A DNA stretch of 64,000 nt from Roseovarius faecimaris (GCF_009762325.1 NZ_CP034348.1:2672501-2736500); one strand, 5' to 3'; shown: positions 36,107 through 45,531, numbered from the stretch's first letter. Numbers and translations: made by a program. The notes: generated from the sequence alone by a model not told the origin.

Positions 36107-37432
36107 TCAGCCCTTGGCGCGGATCACCTGCAAAAGCGGCAGAACCTGGCTCATGTCGGGCCCGTGGCTTTGCCCGGTCAGCGCCTTCCGGAGCGGCATG
36201 AACAGCCCGCGCCCCTTGCGGCCGGTGGCCTCCTTGACGGCTGCCGTCCACGCCCCCCAGCTTTCGCTGTCATAGGGACCATCCGGCAACAGCTCCAGCG
36301 CCTGCGCCACAAACTCGCGGTCCTCGTCGTCGATCACCGGCTCGGCACCATCCCGGAACAACGTCCACCAACCCTCGAGGTCTGCAAGGGTCGTGATGTT
36401 GTCGCGTGCAACCTGCCAGAACTGCTCCGCCAGCTCGGCAGGCACGCCAATGGCCGCCACATCGTTGCTCACCGCGGCATAGGGCAGCGACTGCAGATGG
36501 TGCGCGGTCAGCGGATAGAGATCGTCCACATCGAATTTGGTCGGCGCAGACCCGAAGCGCGAAATGTCAAACCCCTCGATCAGCTCGGCCATATCGCTGC
36601 GCAGCTCCACCGGATCGGCCGAGCCCAGACGCGCCATCAGGCTCAAAAGCGCCATCGGGGCGACACCCGCCGCCCGCAGATCGCGCAGGGACAGCGTCCC
36701 CAGCCGCTTCGACAGGCTCTCGCCCTGCGGCCCGGTCAGAAGGGAATGATGCGCAAATTCAGGCACTTGCCCGCCTAGTGCTTCGATGATCTGGATCTGC
36801 GTCGCGGTATTGGTCACATGGTCCGAGCCACGCACCACATGAGTAACACCCATTTCGGTATCGTCCACCACGCTCGCCAATGTATACAAAACCTGCCCAT
36901 CGCCGCGGATCAGCACCGGGTCACTCACGGATGCCGCGTCAATCGAGATGTCGCCCAGGATACCATCGGTCCAGATGATCCGCTCCTGATCCAGCTTGAA
37001 CCGCCACACGCCATTGCCGCGCTCGGCGCGCAGCGCCTCTTTCTGCTCGTCGCTCAGTGCCAGCGCCGCGCGGTCATAGACCGGCGGCTTGCCCATATTG
37101 AGCTGTTTCTTGCGCTTCAGGTCCAGTTCCACCGGCGTCTCGAACGCTTCATAGAAACGCCCCATCTCGCGCAGCTTGTCGGCGGCCTCGGCATAGCGGT
37201 CAAGCCGCTCTGATTGCCGTTCCACCCGGTCCCAGGTCAGGCCCAGCCACTCCAGGTCCTGCTTGATCCCGTCGACATATTCTTCCTTCGACCGCTCCGG
37301 ATCGGTGTCGTCGATGCGCAGGATGAAGGTGCCACCGGACTTGCGGGCAATAAGATAGTTCATCAGCGCGGTGCGCAGGTTGCCCACATGGATATAGCCG
37401 GTGGGCGACGGGGCGAAACGGGTGGTGGTCAT
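36107..37432 (-). CDS. gltX: Glutamate--tRNA ligase
   Basis: A 441-residue class I aminoacyl-tRNA synthetase. The HIGH-type motif is seen as FAPSPTGYIHVGNLRTAL (6-23) and the KMSKS-type motif as SLSKRLG (about 241-247). The length is below the ~470-485 of classical GluRS and the motifs are slightly altered (HVGN, SLSKR), as in one of the two GluRS paralogues that many alphaproteobacteria carry. It may charge tRNA-Glu, or mischarge tRNA-Gln for GatCAB amidation. A second gltX elsewhere in the genome is likely but not visible here. Confidence 0.93.
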   Translation of the reverse strand: MTTTRFAPSPTGYIHVGNLRTALMNYLIARKSGGTFILRIDDTDPERSKEEYVDGIKQDLEWLGLTWDRVERQSERLDRYAEAADKLREMGRFYEAFETPVELDLKRKKQLNMGKPPVYDRAALALSDEQKEALRAERGNGVWRFKLDQERIIWTDGILGDISIDAASVSDPVLIRGDGQVLYTLASVVDDTEMGVTHVVRGSDHVTNTATQIQIIEALGGQVPEFAHHSLLTGPQGESLSKRLGTLSLRDLRAAGVAPMALLSLMARLGSADPVELRSDMAELIEGFDISRFGSAPTKFDVDDLYPLTAHHLQSLPYAAVSNDVAAIGVPAELAEQFWQVARDNITTLADLEGWWTLFRDGAEPVIDDEDREFVAQALELLPDGPYDSESWGAWTAAVKEATGRKGRGLFMPLRKALTGQSHGPDMSQVLPLLQVIRAKG

Positions 37433-37537
37433 GGGCCTACTCCTAAGACAGAAGCGGCAATGTCACAGCCACGCGGAATTGTCCAGAAACCACCCCTGCT
37501 TCTTCTTGGCAAAAATACCCGAAATCTGACGCAACCC

Positions 37538-37966
37538 TCACGCTGGCAGCACCAGCCATCTCTTGTCCAGATCAGCGAGGCCCGCGCGGATCAGTTCGGC
37601 CAGCACGTCGAGGTCGATCTGGTCAAGCCGGGTCACATAGAGGCAGGATTTGCCCAGCTTGTGTTTGCCCAGACGTCCCAGGATCTCGCTGTAATCCTGA
37701 TAACCCGGCATGATGTATATCGAGAGATTGGCCTTGCGCGGGCTGAACCCGGTGGCCAGAAAATCGTCCTCGCGCCCGCTGTCATACACATAGTGATAGC
37801 GCCCGAAACCAATCATCGACGCCCCCCACATCACCGGCTCGAACCCCGTCACCTCCCTGAAAAGCTGTAACAGTGTGCCCCCATCCCGCCGCCGCTGGTC
37901 CGGTTGAACCGTCTTCAGGAAGGCCTCGGGCGAGTTATTGCCGGGTTTTGTCTTGTTTTCGGTCAT
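37538..37966 (-). CDS. DUF1801 domain protein
   Basis: A 142-residue soluble protein of the DUF1801/YdhG-like fold, recognised from EPVMWGASMIGFGRYHYVYDSGREDDFLATGFSPRKANLSIYIMPGY and the paired GKSCLYVTRLDQID stretch (key residues W, G-F, F-S-x-RK). Family members are small phosphate-binding-like proteins of unknown role. ATG at 37966 lies 5 nt after GAGG. It stands alone, divergent from the MBL-fold gene. The gap to gltX contains a CTTGGCAAAAATACCC element. Confidence 0.8.
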   Translation of the reverse strand: MTENKTKPGNNSPEAFLKTVQPDQRRRDGGTLLQLFREVTGFEPVMWGASMIGFGRYHYVYDSGREDDFLATGFSPRKANLSIYIMPGYQDYSEILGRLGKHKLGKSCLYVTRLDQIDLDVLAELIRAGLADLDKRWLVLPA

Positions 37967-38048
37967 CGACCTCACATTACCGTGACCGCGGCGGGCAAGC
38001 CAGATCCCCCGCGCTATCCTCGCTTACCAAGGATAGAGGAGACCTGAC

Positions 38049-38963
38049 ATGCCTGCACCGTTCTTCAATCGCCGCACGCTTCTGGCCAGTGCGGCCGCCC
38101 TGCCCCTTGCCCCGCTTGCCGCGCGGGCCAGCGCCCCGATGCTGGGCGTCGACACACCCCCTCATCGCCGGGTGAAACTTGGCGCCTTCGAGGTCACCAC
38201 CCTGCTTGCCGGGGCCGCCGTGCGCCCCGAGCCACAGACGATCTTTGGCATGAATGCCAGCGCCGAGGACTTCGCCGCCCTCTCGGCCGAGGCCAATATC
38301 CCGACCGATCAGGCGCAATTCTTCTTCACCCCTACCGTGGTCAATACCGGCTCGGAGCTGGTGCTGTTCGACACCGGACTGAATGCCGAGGGCACCGGTG
38401 CCGCGCTGGAGGCCGCAGGCTACAGCACGGATATGATCGACCTCGTGGTCATCACCCACATGCATGGCGACCACATCGGCGGGCTGATGAACGGGTCCGC
38501 CCCGACCTTCGGCAATGCGCGCTATGCCACGGGCCGGGTCGAGTTCGACGCCTGGGCCGGCATGGAGAATGAACGCTTCGAGGCCAACATGCGCCCGGTC
38601 GCAGAAATGACCACCATGATCGAAGACGGCGCCAGCGCCTTTTCCGGCCACACCGCCATGGCCGCTTTCGGACACACGCCGGGGCATATGGTGCATCTGA
38701 TCGAAAGCGAGGGGCAAAGCCTGCTCATCGCCGCCGATTTCGCCAATCACTATGTCTGGTCACTCGAACGTCCCGACTGGGAAGTGAAGTTCGACATGGA
38801 CAAGGCCGCGGCGGCCGCCACGCGCCGCCGTCTGCTGGACATGATGGCGACTGACCGCCTTCCGTTCGTCGGCTACCACATGCCCTGGCCGGGGATCGGC
38901 TATGTCGAGCGCTCAGGCGACAGCTACCGCTATGCCCCCATGAGCTATCAGCTGATGCTTTGA
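38049..38963 (+). CDS. Exported MBL-fold metallo-hydrolase
   Basis: A 304-residue metallo-beta-lactamase-fold hydrolase. The zinc motif is ITHMHGDHIGGLMNG, with further ligands in GHTPGHMVHLI, AADFANH and the C-terminal YHMPWPGIGYV. The leader FNRRTLLASAAALPLAPLAARA is Tat-like, nearly the same as that of the L,D-transpeptidase in this window, so it is exported folded, perhaps with metal already bound. Substrate is unknown; quorum-lactonase-like and sulfatase-like relatives exist. AGAGGAGA precedes the ATG. A metallopeptidase gene follows at 25 bp. Confidence 0.87.
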   Translation: MPAPFFNRRTLLASAAALPLAPLAARASAPMLGVDTPPHRRVKLGAFEVTTLLAGAAVRPEPQTIFGMNASAEDFAALSAEANIPTDQAQFFFTPTVVNTGSELVLFDTGLNAEGTGAALEAAGYSTDMIDLVVITHMHGDHIGGLMNGSAPTFGNARYATGRVEFDAWAGMENERFEANMRPVAEMTTMIEDGASAFSGHTAMAAFGHTPGHMVHLIESEGQSLLIAADFANHYVWSLERPDWEVKFDMDKAAAAATRRRLLDMMATDRLPFVGYHMPWPGIGYVERSGDSYRYAPMSYQLML

Positions 38964-38988
38964 GAGACCCGCGCCCTATATCAGGCGC

Positions 38989-39375
38989 ATGACGCAGGAC
39001 CTGGCTTATTTCGAAGAGGTGGCCCATGCCACCGTGGCGGCCCTGCCGGACCCGTTCCGGCAGGCGGCCACTCAGGTCGCCTTGCACGTAAGCGATTGGC
39101 CCGCGCGCGATATGCTGGCCGACCTCGGGATGCGCGACCCGCTGGAGCTGACAGGGCTCTACGAGGGCATCCCTCTCACGGAAAAATCCTTTTCCGATCA
39201 GCCCCAGGCGCCAGATACGGTCTGGCTCTTCCGCGAGCCGATCCTGGCGGAGTGGCGCGAGCGGGGCAACGTCGCTCTGGAGGCGCTGATCGCCCATGTC
39301 ACGGTGCATGAGTTCGCGCATCACTTCGGCTGGTCCGACGCGGACATCGCCGCAATCGCTCGTTGGTGGGAGTAG
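38989..39375 (+). CDS. Zincin-like metallopeptidase (DUF1025/PF06262 type)
   Basis: A 128-residue cytoplasmic minimal metallopeptidase. The zinc motif [11 protein letters not shown] (HExxH with a third ligand Asp) lies near residues 107-117, and the preceding FREPI and TLYEG-like [10 protein letters not shown] segments match the family. Biological role is not established. It sits between the MBL-fold gene (25 bp upstream) and the DUF393 gene (start 4 bp after its stop), and these three are probably co-transcribed. Confidence 0.85.
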   Translation: MTQDLAYFEEVAHATVAALPDPFRQAATQVALHVSDWPARDMLADLGMRDPLELTGLYEGIPLTEKSFSDQPQAPDTVWLFREPILAEWRERGNVALEALIAHVTVHEFAHHFGWSDADIAAIARWWE

Positions 39376-39379
39376 CGAT

Positions 39380-39754
39380 TTGACCCTGACAGACAAAGAC
39401 CTGACGGTGTATTACGATGGTGCCTGTCCTCTCTGCGCCATGGAAATCGCCCATTACAAACGCCAGAAGGGTGCCGAGGCACTGGACTTCGTGGATGTAT
39501 CCGATCCCTCGGCCGATCCCGGCCCCGACCTGCCCCGCGCGGCGGCCATGAAACGCTTTCACGTGCGTCGGCCCGACGGCAGTCTCGCCTCTGGCGCGCG
39601 CGGCTTCACCCTGATCTGGCGCAGCTTGCCCCGCTGGCGCTGGGCCGCCCGCCTCGCCGCGCTGCCGGGTGTCACGCCCCTGCTCGAACTGGCCTACCGC
39701 GCCTTCCTGCCGATCCGGCCCCGGCTCGCCCGGCTGATCGCCCGGCGCAGCTGA
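39380..39754 (+). CDS. Thiol-disulfide DUF393 (DCC family) protein
   Basis: A 124-residue protein of the DCC family with the redox-like motif [13 protein letters not shown] near residue 11 and the conserved FVDVSDP and VRRPDG..ASGARGF segments. Start is taken as TTG at 39380 because GGGAG lies 7 nt upstream, it directly follows the metallopeptidase stop, and any ATG start would lie inside that gene. A dithiol CxxC suggests thiol exchange, but activity is unproven for the family. The C-terminal ~30 residues are hydrophobic and basic, hinting at membrane contact. Confidence 0.8.
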   Translation: MTLTDKDLTVYYDGACPLCAMEIAHYKRQKGAEALDFVDVSDPSADPGPDLPRAAAMKRFHVRRPDGSLASGARGFTLIWRSLPRWRWAARLAALPGVTPLLELAYRAFLPIRPRLARLIARRS

Positions 39755-39769
39755 TCCTTTCAGCGTTCC

Positions 39770-39806
39770 CCAAATACTCCGGGGAGTTTGAGGGGTGGAA
39801 CCCCTC
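39770..39806. repeat. Intergenic repeat with two hairpins
   Basis: CAAATACTCC runs into ACTCC/GGGGAGT (39776-39787), and then GAGGGGT (39790-39796) pairs with ACCCCTC (39800-39806). It is related to the elements at 27621 and 37503. Placed between the convergent DUF393 and nadE genes, it may also work as a terminator. Confidence 0.65.
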
Positions 39807-39890
39807 ATCACCAAACAAGACGAGCGTGGCGCAGCCACTCAATCGGATCAGGACCGCATGCGGATTTGAAAAGCGGGTAACGCCGCGAGA

Positions 39891-41549
39891 TCAGCCGTTA
39901 TCGCGCCAGCGGTTGACGATGGGATACCGCCGGTCAAGCCAGAACGCGCGCTTCGACAGGCGCGTACCCGGAGCGGACTGGAATCGCTTGTATTCCGAGA
40001 TGTAAAGCAGATGTTCCACCCGCTTGGCATCCTCGCGGGCATATCCGGCGGCCACGCAATCGGCAATCGAGCCGTCCTGGTCCACGAGGATCTCCAGAAT
40101 GCCATCCAGCACCGGATAATCCGGCAGGCTGTCGCTATCCTTCTGATCCGGTCGCAACTCGGCCGAGGGCGGTTTCTGGATCACATTCTGCGGGATCATC
40201 TCGCCCGGGGGCGCCAGCATCCAGTCGCGGTGATTGGCATTGCGCCAGCGGCAGGTGTCAAAGACGCGGGTCTTGTACATGTCCTTGATCGGGTTGAACC
40301 CGCCCGCCATGTCGCCATAGATCGTGGCATAGCCCACCGCCACTTCGGATTTGTTGCCAGTGGTCAAAAGCATCTCACCGAACTTGTTGGACAGCGCCAT
40401 GAGGTACAACCCACGCAGGCGCGACTGGATGTTTTCCTCGGTCACATCCGGTTCGGTCCCCTCAAAGAGCGGCGCGAGCGTCTCGGTGATGGCCTGTCGG
40501 CCCGCCTTGATGGGGATGATGTCATAACGGCACCCCAACGCCTCGGCCACGGCCTTGGCATCGTCCAGCGAAGACTGCGAGGTGTATTCCGACGGCATCA
40601 TCACGCAGCGCACATTGTCTGGGCCCAGCGCATCGGCGGCGATGGTGGCCACGATCGCGCTGTCAATCCCGCCCGACAGCCCCAGCAGCACCTTGGAAAA
40701 CCCGGTCTTGCGCATATAGTCGCGCAAGCCCAGCACCATGGCGTTGTAATCCTGCTCATATTCGTCGGGCAGATGCGCCAGATCGCCTTTCTCCGCGCGC
40801 CAGCCATTTTCGGTGCGCACCATGTTCAGATGGGCAATCGCCTCTTCAAAAACCGGCATCTGCAACGCCAGTTCGCCACCGGGGTTCAGCACGAAGGTGC
40901 CACCATCAAACACCTGATCGTCCTGCCCGCCCACGAGGTTCAGATAAATGAGCGGCAGCCCGGTCTCGACCACGCGCGCCACCATCAGGTTCTGCCGGAC
41001 CTCCATCTTGTTGCGATAGTAGGGCGACCCGTTGGGCACCAGAAGGAACTCGGCGCCCGTCTCAGCCAGGGTTTCCGGTACGTCCTCGTGCCAGGCATCC
41101 TCGCAGATGGGGCTGCCCACGCGCACGCCATCGACCACATATGGCCCCCCCAGCGGTCCGGCATCGTAAAGCCGCACCTCGTCGAACACCGTCTCGTTGG
41201 GCAGCTTGTGCTTGAGGACCGTCGCGCTGATCGTGCCGCGCTTGAGAATGTAATAGGCGTTGTAAAGCTTGCCATCCTGCACCGCCGGGCCGCCGATGGC
41301 CAGAGCGGGCCCGTCGGCGCAACGATCCGCCAGCGCCTCGATGGCGCCAATGGCCGCCTCGTGAAAGGCGGGCTTCATCACCAGATCCTGGGTGTTATAG
41401 CCGGTGATGAACATCTCGGGCAGCGCCACCAGATCGGCCTCCGCCTCGCGCCCGGCCTCCCAGGCGGATTGCGCGAGCGCGGCATTGCCCGCGATATCGC
41501 CCACGGTGGCGTTGAGCTGTGCCAGGGTCAGGCGGAAGCGGTCGGCCAT
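39891..41549 (-). CDS. nadE: Glutamine-dependent NAD+ synthase
   Basis: A 552-residue enzyme that amidates nicotinic acid adenine dinucleotide to NAD. The N-terminal nitrilase-like glutaminase has the Glu in LPEMFITGY, Lys in LKHKLPN and Cys in SPICEDAWH; the C-terminal synthetase has the P-loop GLSGGIDSA near residue 290. The two-domain form uses glutamine, with ammonia passed through a tunnel. Start is the Met at 41549 (MADRFRLTLAQLNATVGDI). A 7-residue upstream extension is possible but atypical. It completes the NAD pathway whose preceding enzyme NadD is also in the window. Confidence 0.95.
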   Translation of the reverse strand: MADRFRLTLAQLNATVGDIAGNAALAQSAWEAGREAEADLVALPEMFITGYNTQDLVMKPAFHEAAIGAIEALADRCADGPALAIGGPAVQDGKLYNAYYILKRGTISATVLKHKLPNETVFDEVRLYDAGPLGGPYVVDGVRVGSPICEDAWHEDVPETLAETGAEFLLVPNGSPYYRNKMEVRQNLMVARVVETGLPLIYLNLVGGQDDQVFDGGTFVLNPGGELALQMPVFEEAIAHLNMVRTENGWRAEKGDLAHLPDEYEQDYNAMVLGLRDYMRKTGFSKVLLGLSGGIDSAIVATIAADALGPDNVRCVMMPSEYTSQSSLDDAKAVAEALGCRYDIIPIKAGRQAITETLAPLFEGTEPDVTEENIQSRLRGLYLMALSNKFGEMLLTTGNKSEVAVGYATIYGDMAGGFNPIKDMYKTRVFDTCRWRNANHRDWMLAPPGEMIPQNVIQKPPSAELRPDQKDSDSLPDYPVLDGILEILVDQDGSIADCVAAGYAREDAKRVEHLLYISEYKRFQSAPGTRLSKRAFWLDRRYPIVNRWRDNG

Positions 41550-41675
41550 TCTCTCTGCCTCTTTTTGCATGTCACGCCATGATTTAGCAGATCACGAGGC
41601 AAGGGAAAGCCGATTTGCCCAAGACCGGCGGCAAAACCCGTTGCCCCTCGCGGCCTGCTCTACTAGTTTCTGAGA

Positions 41676-41694
41676 GCCTGCCGCAGAGGCAGGC
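41676..41694 (+). other. Hairpin in the leader of the MORN gene
   Basis: GCCTGCC (41676-41682) and GGCAGGC (41688-41694) form a 7-bp stem with a 5-base loop about 25 bp before the ATG at 41719; no U-run follows. Confidence 0.5.
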
Positions 41695-41718
41695 CTTGGG
41701 GGCATCAGGGGGCGGTCG

Positions 41719-43176
41719 ATGACACAGGCGCTTGCGAAATCCATCATTCTGACGGCGGCACTGGGGCTGGCCGGTGCAGGTTTTGCGCAGGATGGCGAGG
41801 TACAGACCAAGCAATATGACGACGGCGGCATCTATGAGGGCACATTCAAGGACGGGCTTCAGCACGGCACCGGCACCTACACGCTGCCCAATGGCTATGA
41901 ATATGTGGGCGAATGGGTCGAGGGCGAGATCCGTGGGCGCGGTGTCGCGCGGTTTCCCAACGGATCGGTCTATGAGGGCGAGTTTGCCAAAGGCAAGCCC
42001 AACGGCATAGGCAAGATCGTCTTTACCGATGGGGGCACCTATGAAGGCGGCTGGGTCGATGGCAAGATCAGCGGCGAAGGGGTCGCGGTCTATGCCAATG
42101 GCGTGCGTTATGAGGGGGGGTTCCTGAACGCGATGCACCACGGCAAGGGCCGGATGCAGAGCCCGGGCGGCTATATCTATGACGGCGCCTGGGTCAATGG
42201 CGTCAAGGAGGGCAACGGCAAGATCACCTATCCCGACGGCGCCATCTACGAAGGCGAGGTGCGCCAGGGCACGCGCGACGGCCAGGGCACGCTGACCATG
42301 CCGGACGGGCTGATCTATACCGGGCTCTGGAAAGACGGGCAGATCAACGGCACCGGGCGGCTGGTGCAACCCAATGGCGACATTTACGAGGGCGAGCTGG
42401 TCAGCGGCCGGCGCGAAGGCCAGGGCAAGGTGATCTACCAGAACGGGGATATCTACCAGGGCAGCTTCAAGGATGATCAGCGCCACGGACAAGGCACGTT
42501 CACCGGCACCGATGGTTACAAATATGTTGGCCAATGGGTCGCGGGCAAGATCGCGGGGCAAGGCCGTGTCGTATACCCAGACGGGTCGGTCTATGAAGGC
42601 TCGTTCCGCGATGACCTTGCCAATGGCGAGGGCAAGATCACCTATCCGGACGGGGCCACCTATGAGGGCGGCTGGGTCGATGGGGTGATCCAGGGCGCGG
42701 GTGTCGCCACCTACCCCAACGGGGTGGTCTATGAAGGCGAGTTCCAGAACGCCAAGAACCACGGACAAGGGGTGATGACCTATGCCGATGGCTACCGCTA
42801 TGAAGGGGAGTGGGCGAACGGTCAGCGCAACGGCCAAGGCACCGCCACCTACCCCGACGGCACGGTCTATACCGGCACGTTCAAGGACGGGCAGCGCCAC
42901 GGAACCGGTGAGATCGTGATGCCCGACGGGTTCGAATATGCCGGCGAATGGCAGAATGGCGAGATCAGCGGGCGGGGCGTGGCCACCTACACCAATGGCG
43001 ATGTCTATGACGGCACGTTCCTCAAGGGCAAACGCCAGGGCACCGGCACGATGCGCTATGCCAGCGGCGAGGAAGCCTCGGGCAACTGGACGAATGGGGC
43101 ACTGGAAAGCCAGGTGGATACAGCCCCGGCGGAAGAGGCCGAGCCGGACGGCACCGACACATCGGAGACACAATAA
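41719..43176 (+). CDS. Exported MORN-repeat protein
   Basis: A 485-residue protein with a Sec signal peptide (cleavage near GAGFAQ, residue 23). Then come about 18 MORN repeats of 23 residues each, pattern YEGEFxxGxxxGxGxxxYPDG, over residues about 36-455. A short acidic, low-complexity tail ends at SETQ. MORN repeats make extended beta-hairpin stacks and bind lipids or proteins in eukaryotes; exported bacterial arrays this long have no settled role. AGGGGGCGG precedes the ATG. The gene is transcribed alone, with no evident partner. Near-identical repeats could make the length variable between strains. Confidence 0.9.
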   Translation: MTQALAKSIILTAALGLAGAGFAQDGEVQTKQYDDGGIYEGTFKDGLQHGTGTYTLPNGYEYVGEWVEGEIRGRGVARFPNGSVYEGEFAKGKPNGIGKIVFTDGGTYEGGWVDGKISGEGVAVYANGVRYEGGFLNAMHHGKGRMQSPGGYIYDGAWVNGVKEGNGKITYPDGAIYEGEVRQGTRDGQGTLTMPDGLIYTGLWKDGQINGTGRLVQPNGDIYEGELVSGRREGQGKVIYQNGDIYQGSFKDDQRHGQGTFTGTDGYKYVGQWVAGKIAGQGRVVYPDGSVYEGSFRDDLANGEGKITYPDGATYEGGWVDGVIQGAGVATYPNGVVYEGEFQNAKNHGQGVMTYADGYRYEGEWANGQRNGQGTATYPDGTVYTGTFKDGQRHGTGEIVMPDGFEYAGEWQNGEISGRGVATYTNGDVYDGTFLKGKRQGTGTMRYASGEEASGNWTNGALESQVDTAPAEEAEPDGTDTSETQ

Positions 43177-43342
43177 TCACAGCCCGAGAGCTGTAGCGGG
43201 CTAAACACCCCCTCGCAGGAAGGGCGGCTGATCGCTGGTCTCCGGACAGGCGCCATCAGCCGAACCCAGATACCCGCAAAATAGCGCCGGTTTCGGGCAT
43301 CGCGCCGCAAGTCCCGGGAACATTAAAGAGAGATACTGAGCC

Positions 43343-44872
43343 CTAGGCCACCTCGCCCGCGTCCATACGGGCCAGAAAGGCCGCGGCGTCTTTAAGCACG
43401 GTCGCGCGCCGGTCCTCGTCCATCCGGTCCCAGGTGCGGTACATATTGGCCATGCGCGGGTTGTTTTCGAACCGCTCGCGGTGGCGGATCAGGAAATCCC
43501 AGTAGAGCAGGTTGAAGGGGCAGGCCCCCTCGCCCGTTTTCGTGGTCACCGAATAGGCGCAATCACCGCAGTAATCCGACATCTTGTTGATGTAATTACC
43601 CGAGGAGACATAGGGCTTGCTGGCAATGATCCCGCCATCGGCGAACTGGCTCATGCCCACCGTATTGGGCGCCTCGACCCATTCATAGGCGTCCGCGTAA
43701 ACGCTCAGATACCATTCATGCACCGCATGCGGGTCGATCCCCGCCAGCAGCGCGAAATTACCCGTCACCATCAGCCGCTGGATATGGTGGGCATAAGCCT
43801 CGTCGCGCGTCTGTGCGATGGCCTCGCGCATGCAGGTCATCCGCGTCTCGCCGCCCCAGTACATCCAGGGCAGATCGCGGTCGTGACCCAAGACGTTCCG
43901 CGCAGGATAGTCCGGCCCCTCCAGCATGTAGATGCCGCGCACATAATCGCGCCAGCCGATGATCTGGCGGATGAACCCTTCGGCATCGTTGAGCGCCACG
44001 CGCCCGGCCTTGTATTCGGCCTCGACGCGCTGGCACACCTCCAGAGGATCCAGCAGACCAAGGTTGATATAAGGCGACAGGACCGAGTGATGCAGGAACC
44101 GGTCGCCTGTCAGCATCGCGTCCTGATAGGTGCCGAAACCCTCCAGCAGATGTTTGGCGAAATGGTCGAGCGCGCGCAGGGCCTGGCCACGCGTGACGGC
44201 AAACCAGAATGGCCGCAACTCCCCGAAACTGTCGCTAAACCGCGCCTCGACCAGATCCAGCACCTCCTCGGTGATTGCATCGGGCGTGAACTGCATCGGC
44301 TCGGAGCGCAGCATGTCTTCCTTGGCGGGCTTGCGGTTGTCATGGTCATAGTTCCACTTGCCGCCCTCGGGCTGATCGCCATCCATCAGCAGCCCGGTCT
44401 TGCGGCGCATCTCGCGATAGAAATACTCCATCCGAAGCTGCTTGCGGCCCTCTGCCCAGCTTTCGAACTCCGATTGCGAGGCGACAAACCGGTCGTCGGG
44501 CAACAGCGTGACGGTGAGCGGCGCGTTGTTCAGCGCCTCGATCAGCCGCCACTCTCCCGGCGTGGTGGCCAGAACCTCGGTCGTGCCATGCGCCTGCCCC
44601 CGGCGCATCAGCTCTCCGACGATGGATCTTGACGCATCCTCATCATCGAGCTTCGTATAAGCCACCTGCCATCCATCCCCGCGCAGTGTCTCGGCAAAGT
44701 GGCGCATCGCCGACAGCACCAGCGCGATTTTCTTGGGATGATGCGGGACATAGCCGGTTTCGTCCGTGACCTCGGCCATGACGATCAGGTCAGTGTCCTT
44801 ATCCGCCTCGCACAGCGCCGAAAGTGTTTCGCTCAACTGATCGCCCAGGATCAGGATCAGCCGCTTTACCAT
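43343..44872 (-). CDS. Iron-sulfur cryptochrome/photolyase family protein, (6-4) photolyase type
   Basis: A 509-residue member of the prokaryotic FeS-BCP group (Agrobacterium PhrB/Rhodobacter CryB), which repairs (6-4) photoproducts and may sense light. The N-terminal Rossmann part starts VKRLILILGDQLS. The four cluster cysteines are Cys347, Cys435, Cys438 and Cys451, in MTCMREA, YCGDC and GACPFNLLYWDFL. Their spacing equals that known for PhrB (350, 438, 441, 454). FAD-binding segments are seen in GRVALNDAEGFIRQIIGWRDYVRGIY. The start at 44872 overlaps the SDR gene end by 7 bp, so the two are translationally coupled. Confidence 0.93.
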   Translation of the reverse strand: MVKRLILILGDQLSETLSALCEADKDTDLIVMAEVTDETGYVPHHPKKIALVLSAMRHFAETLRGDGWQVAYTKLDDEDASRSIVGELMRRGQAHGTTEVLATTPGEWRLIEALNNAPLTVTLLPDDRFVASQSEFESWAEGRKQLRMEYFYREMRRKTGLLMDGDQPEGGKWNYDHDNRKPAKEDMLRSEPMQFTPDAITEEVLDLVEARFSDSFGELRPFWFAVTRGQALRALDHFAKHLLEGFGTYQDAMLTGDRFLHHSVLSPYINLGLLDPLEVCQRVEAEYKAGRVALNDAEGFIRQIIGWRDYVRGIYMLEGPDYPARNVLGHDRDLPWMYWGGETRMTCMREAIAQTRDEAYAHHIQRLMVTGNFALLAGIDPHAVHEWYLSVYADAYEWVEAPNTVGMSQFADGGIIASKPYVSSGNYINKMSDYCGDCAYSVTTKTGEGACPFNLLYWDFLIRHRERFENNPRMANMYRTWDRMDEDRRATVLKDAAAFLARMDAGEVA

Positions 44873-45531
44873 GGCACCGGCTTTCCGGCCCAGTCGAAGA
44901 AAGCCCCGGTATCGCGCGGCGTCAGCCCGTCCAGCACCGCCAGCAGGTTCTGCGCGGCCTCCTGCGGCGGCACGGTCTTGTGACGCGCGGCATATTTCGC
45001 CGTAAAATCGGTGGCCACGGTACCCGGATGCAGCGCCACGCAAATTGACCGTTTATGCGTGCGGGCAAGCTCGATCGCGGCGGAATGGATCATCTGGTTG
45101 AGCGCGGCCTTGGCGGTGCGGTATGCATACCAGCCGCCCAACCGGTTATCGCCGATCGAGCCAACACGGGCCGACAGCGCCGCAAAGATTGCCGTTTGGT
45201 TTCTGGGCAGCAGATGCCGCGCATGTTTCAGCACCAGCGACGGGCCGATACAATTGAGCGCGAACTGATCCGCCATCGCCTTGGGCGTGAGCTGATCCAG
45301 CGATTTTTCGGGCGTCGCTCCGTCGATCTCCAACGCGCCGGTGGCAACGAAGATCAGCTCATACGGGCCGGTCAGCGGCGCAAGGGCCGCCTCGACCGAG
45401 GCCTCATCCGTCACATCCAGCCCATCGTGCGAGCGCGACAGGGCCGTCACGGTCACCCCCCGCGCATCCAGCGCCTGGGTTATGGCCGCGCCTATCCCGC
45501 CAGATGCGCCGATGATGAGTGCCTGTTTCAT
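44866..45531 (-). CDS. Short-chain dehydrogenase/reductase
   Basis: A 221-residue SDR-fold enzyme. The NAD(P) motif is IIGASGGIG (6-14), a catalytic Ser lies in AALSARVGS and the YxxxK pair is in WYAYRTAKAALN. C-terminal AL-HPGTVATDF and DTGAFFDWAGKPVPW are as in CsgA-like SDRs. Substrate is unknown. It is the first gene of an SDR-photolyase pair with overlapping ends; this neighbour is seen beside FeS-photolyase genes in related organisms, but a joint function is not established. Confidence 0.88.
   Translation of the reverse strand: MKQALIIGASGGIGAAITQALDARGVTVTALSRSHDGLDVTDEASVEAALAPLTGPYELIFVATGALEIDGATPEKSLDQLTPKAMADQFALNCIGPSLVLKHARHLLPRNQTAIFAALSARVGSIGDNRLGGWYAYRTAKAALNQMIHSAAIELARTHKRSICVALHPGTVATDFTAKYAARHKTVPPQEAAQNLLAVLDGLTPRDTGAFFDWAGKPVPW

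Noticed and set aside
41584-43173. 529-residue repetitive minus-strand frame
   Set aside because: Antisense of the MORN array; its repeats are the mirror of the MORN repeats.
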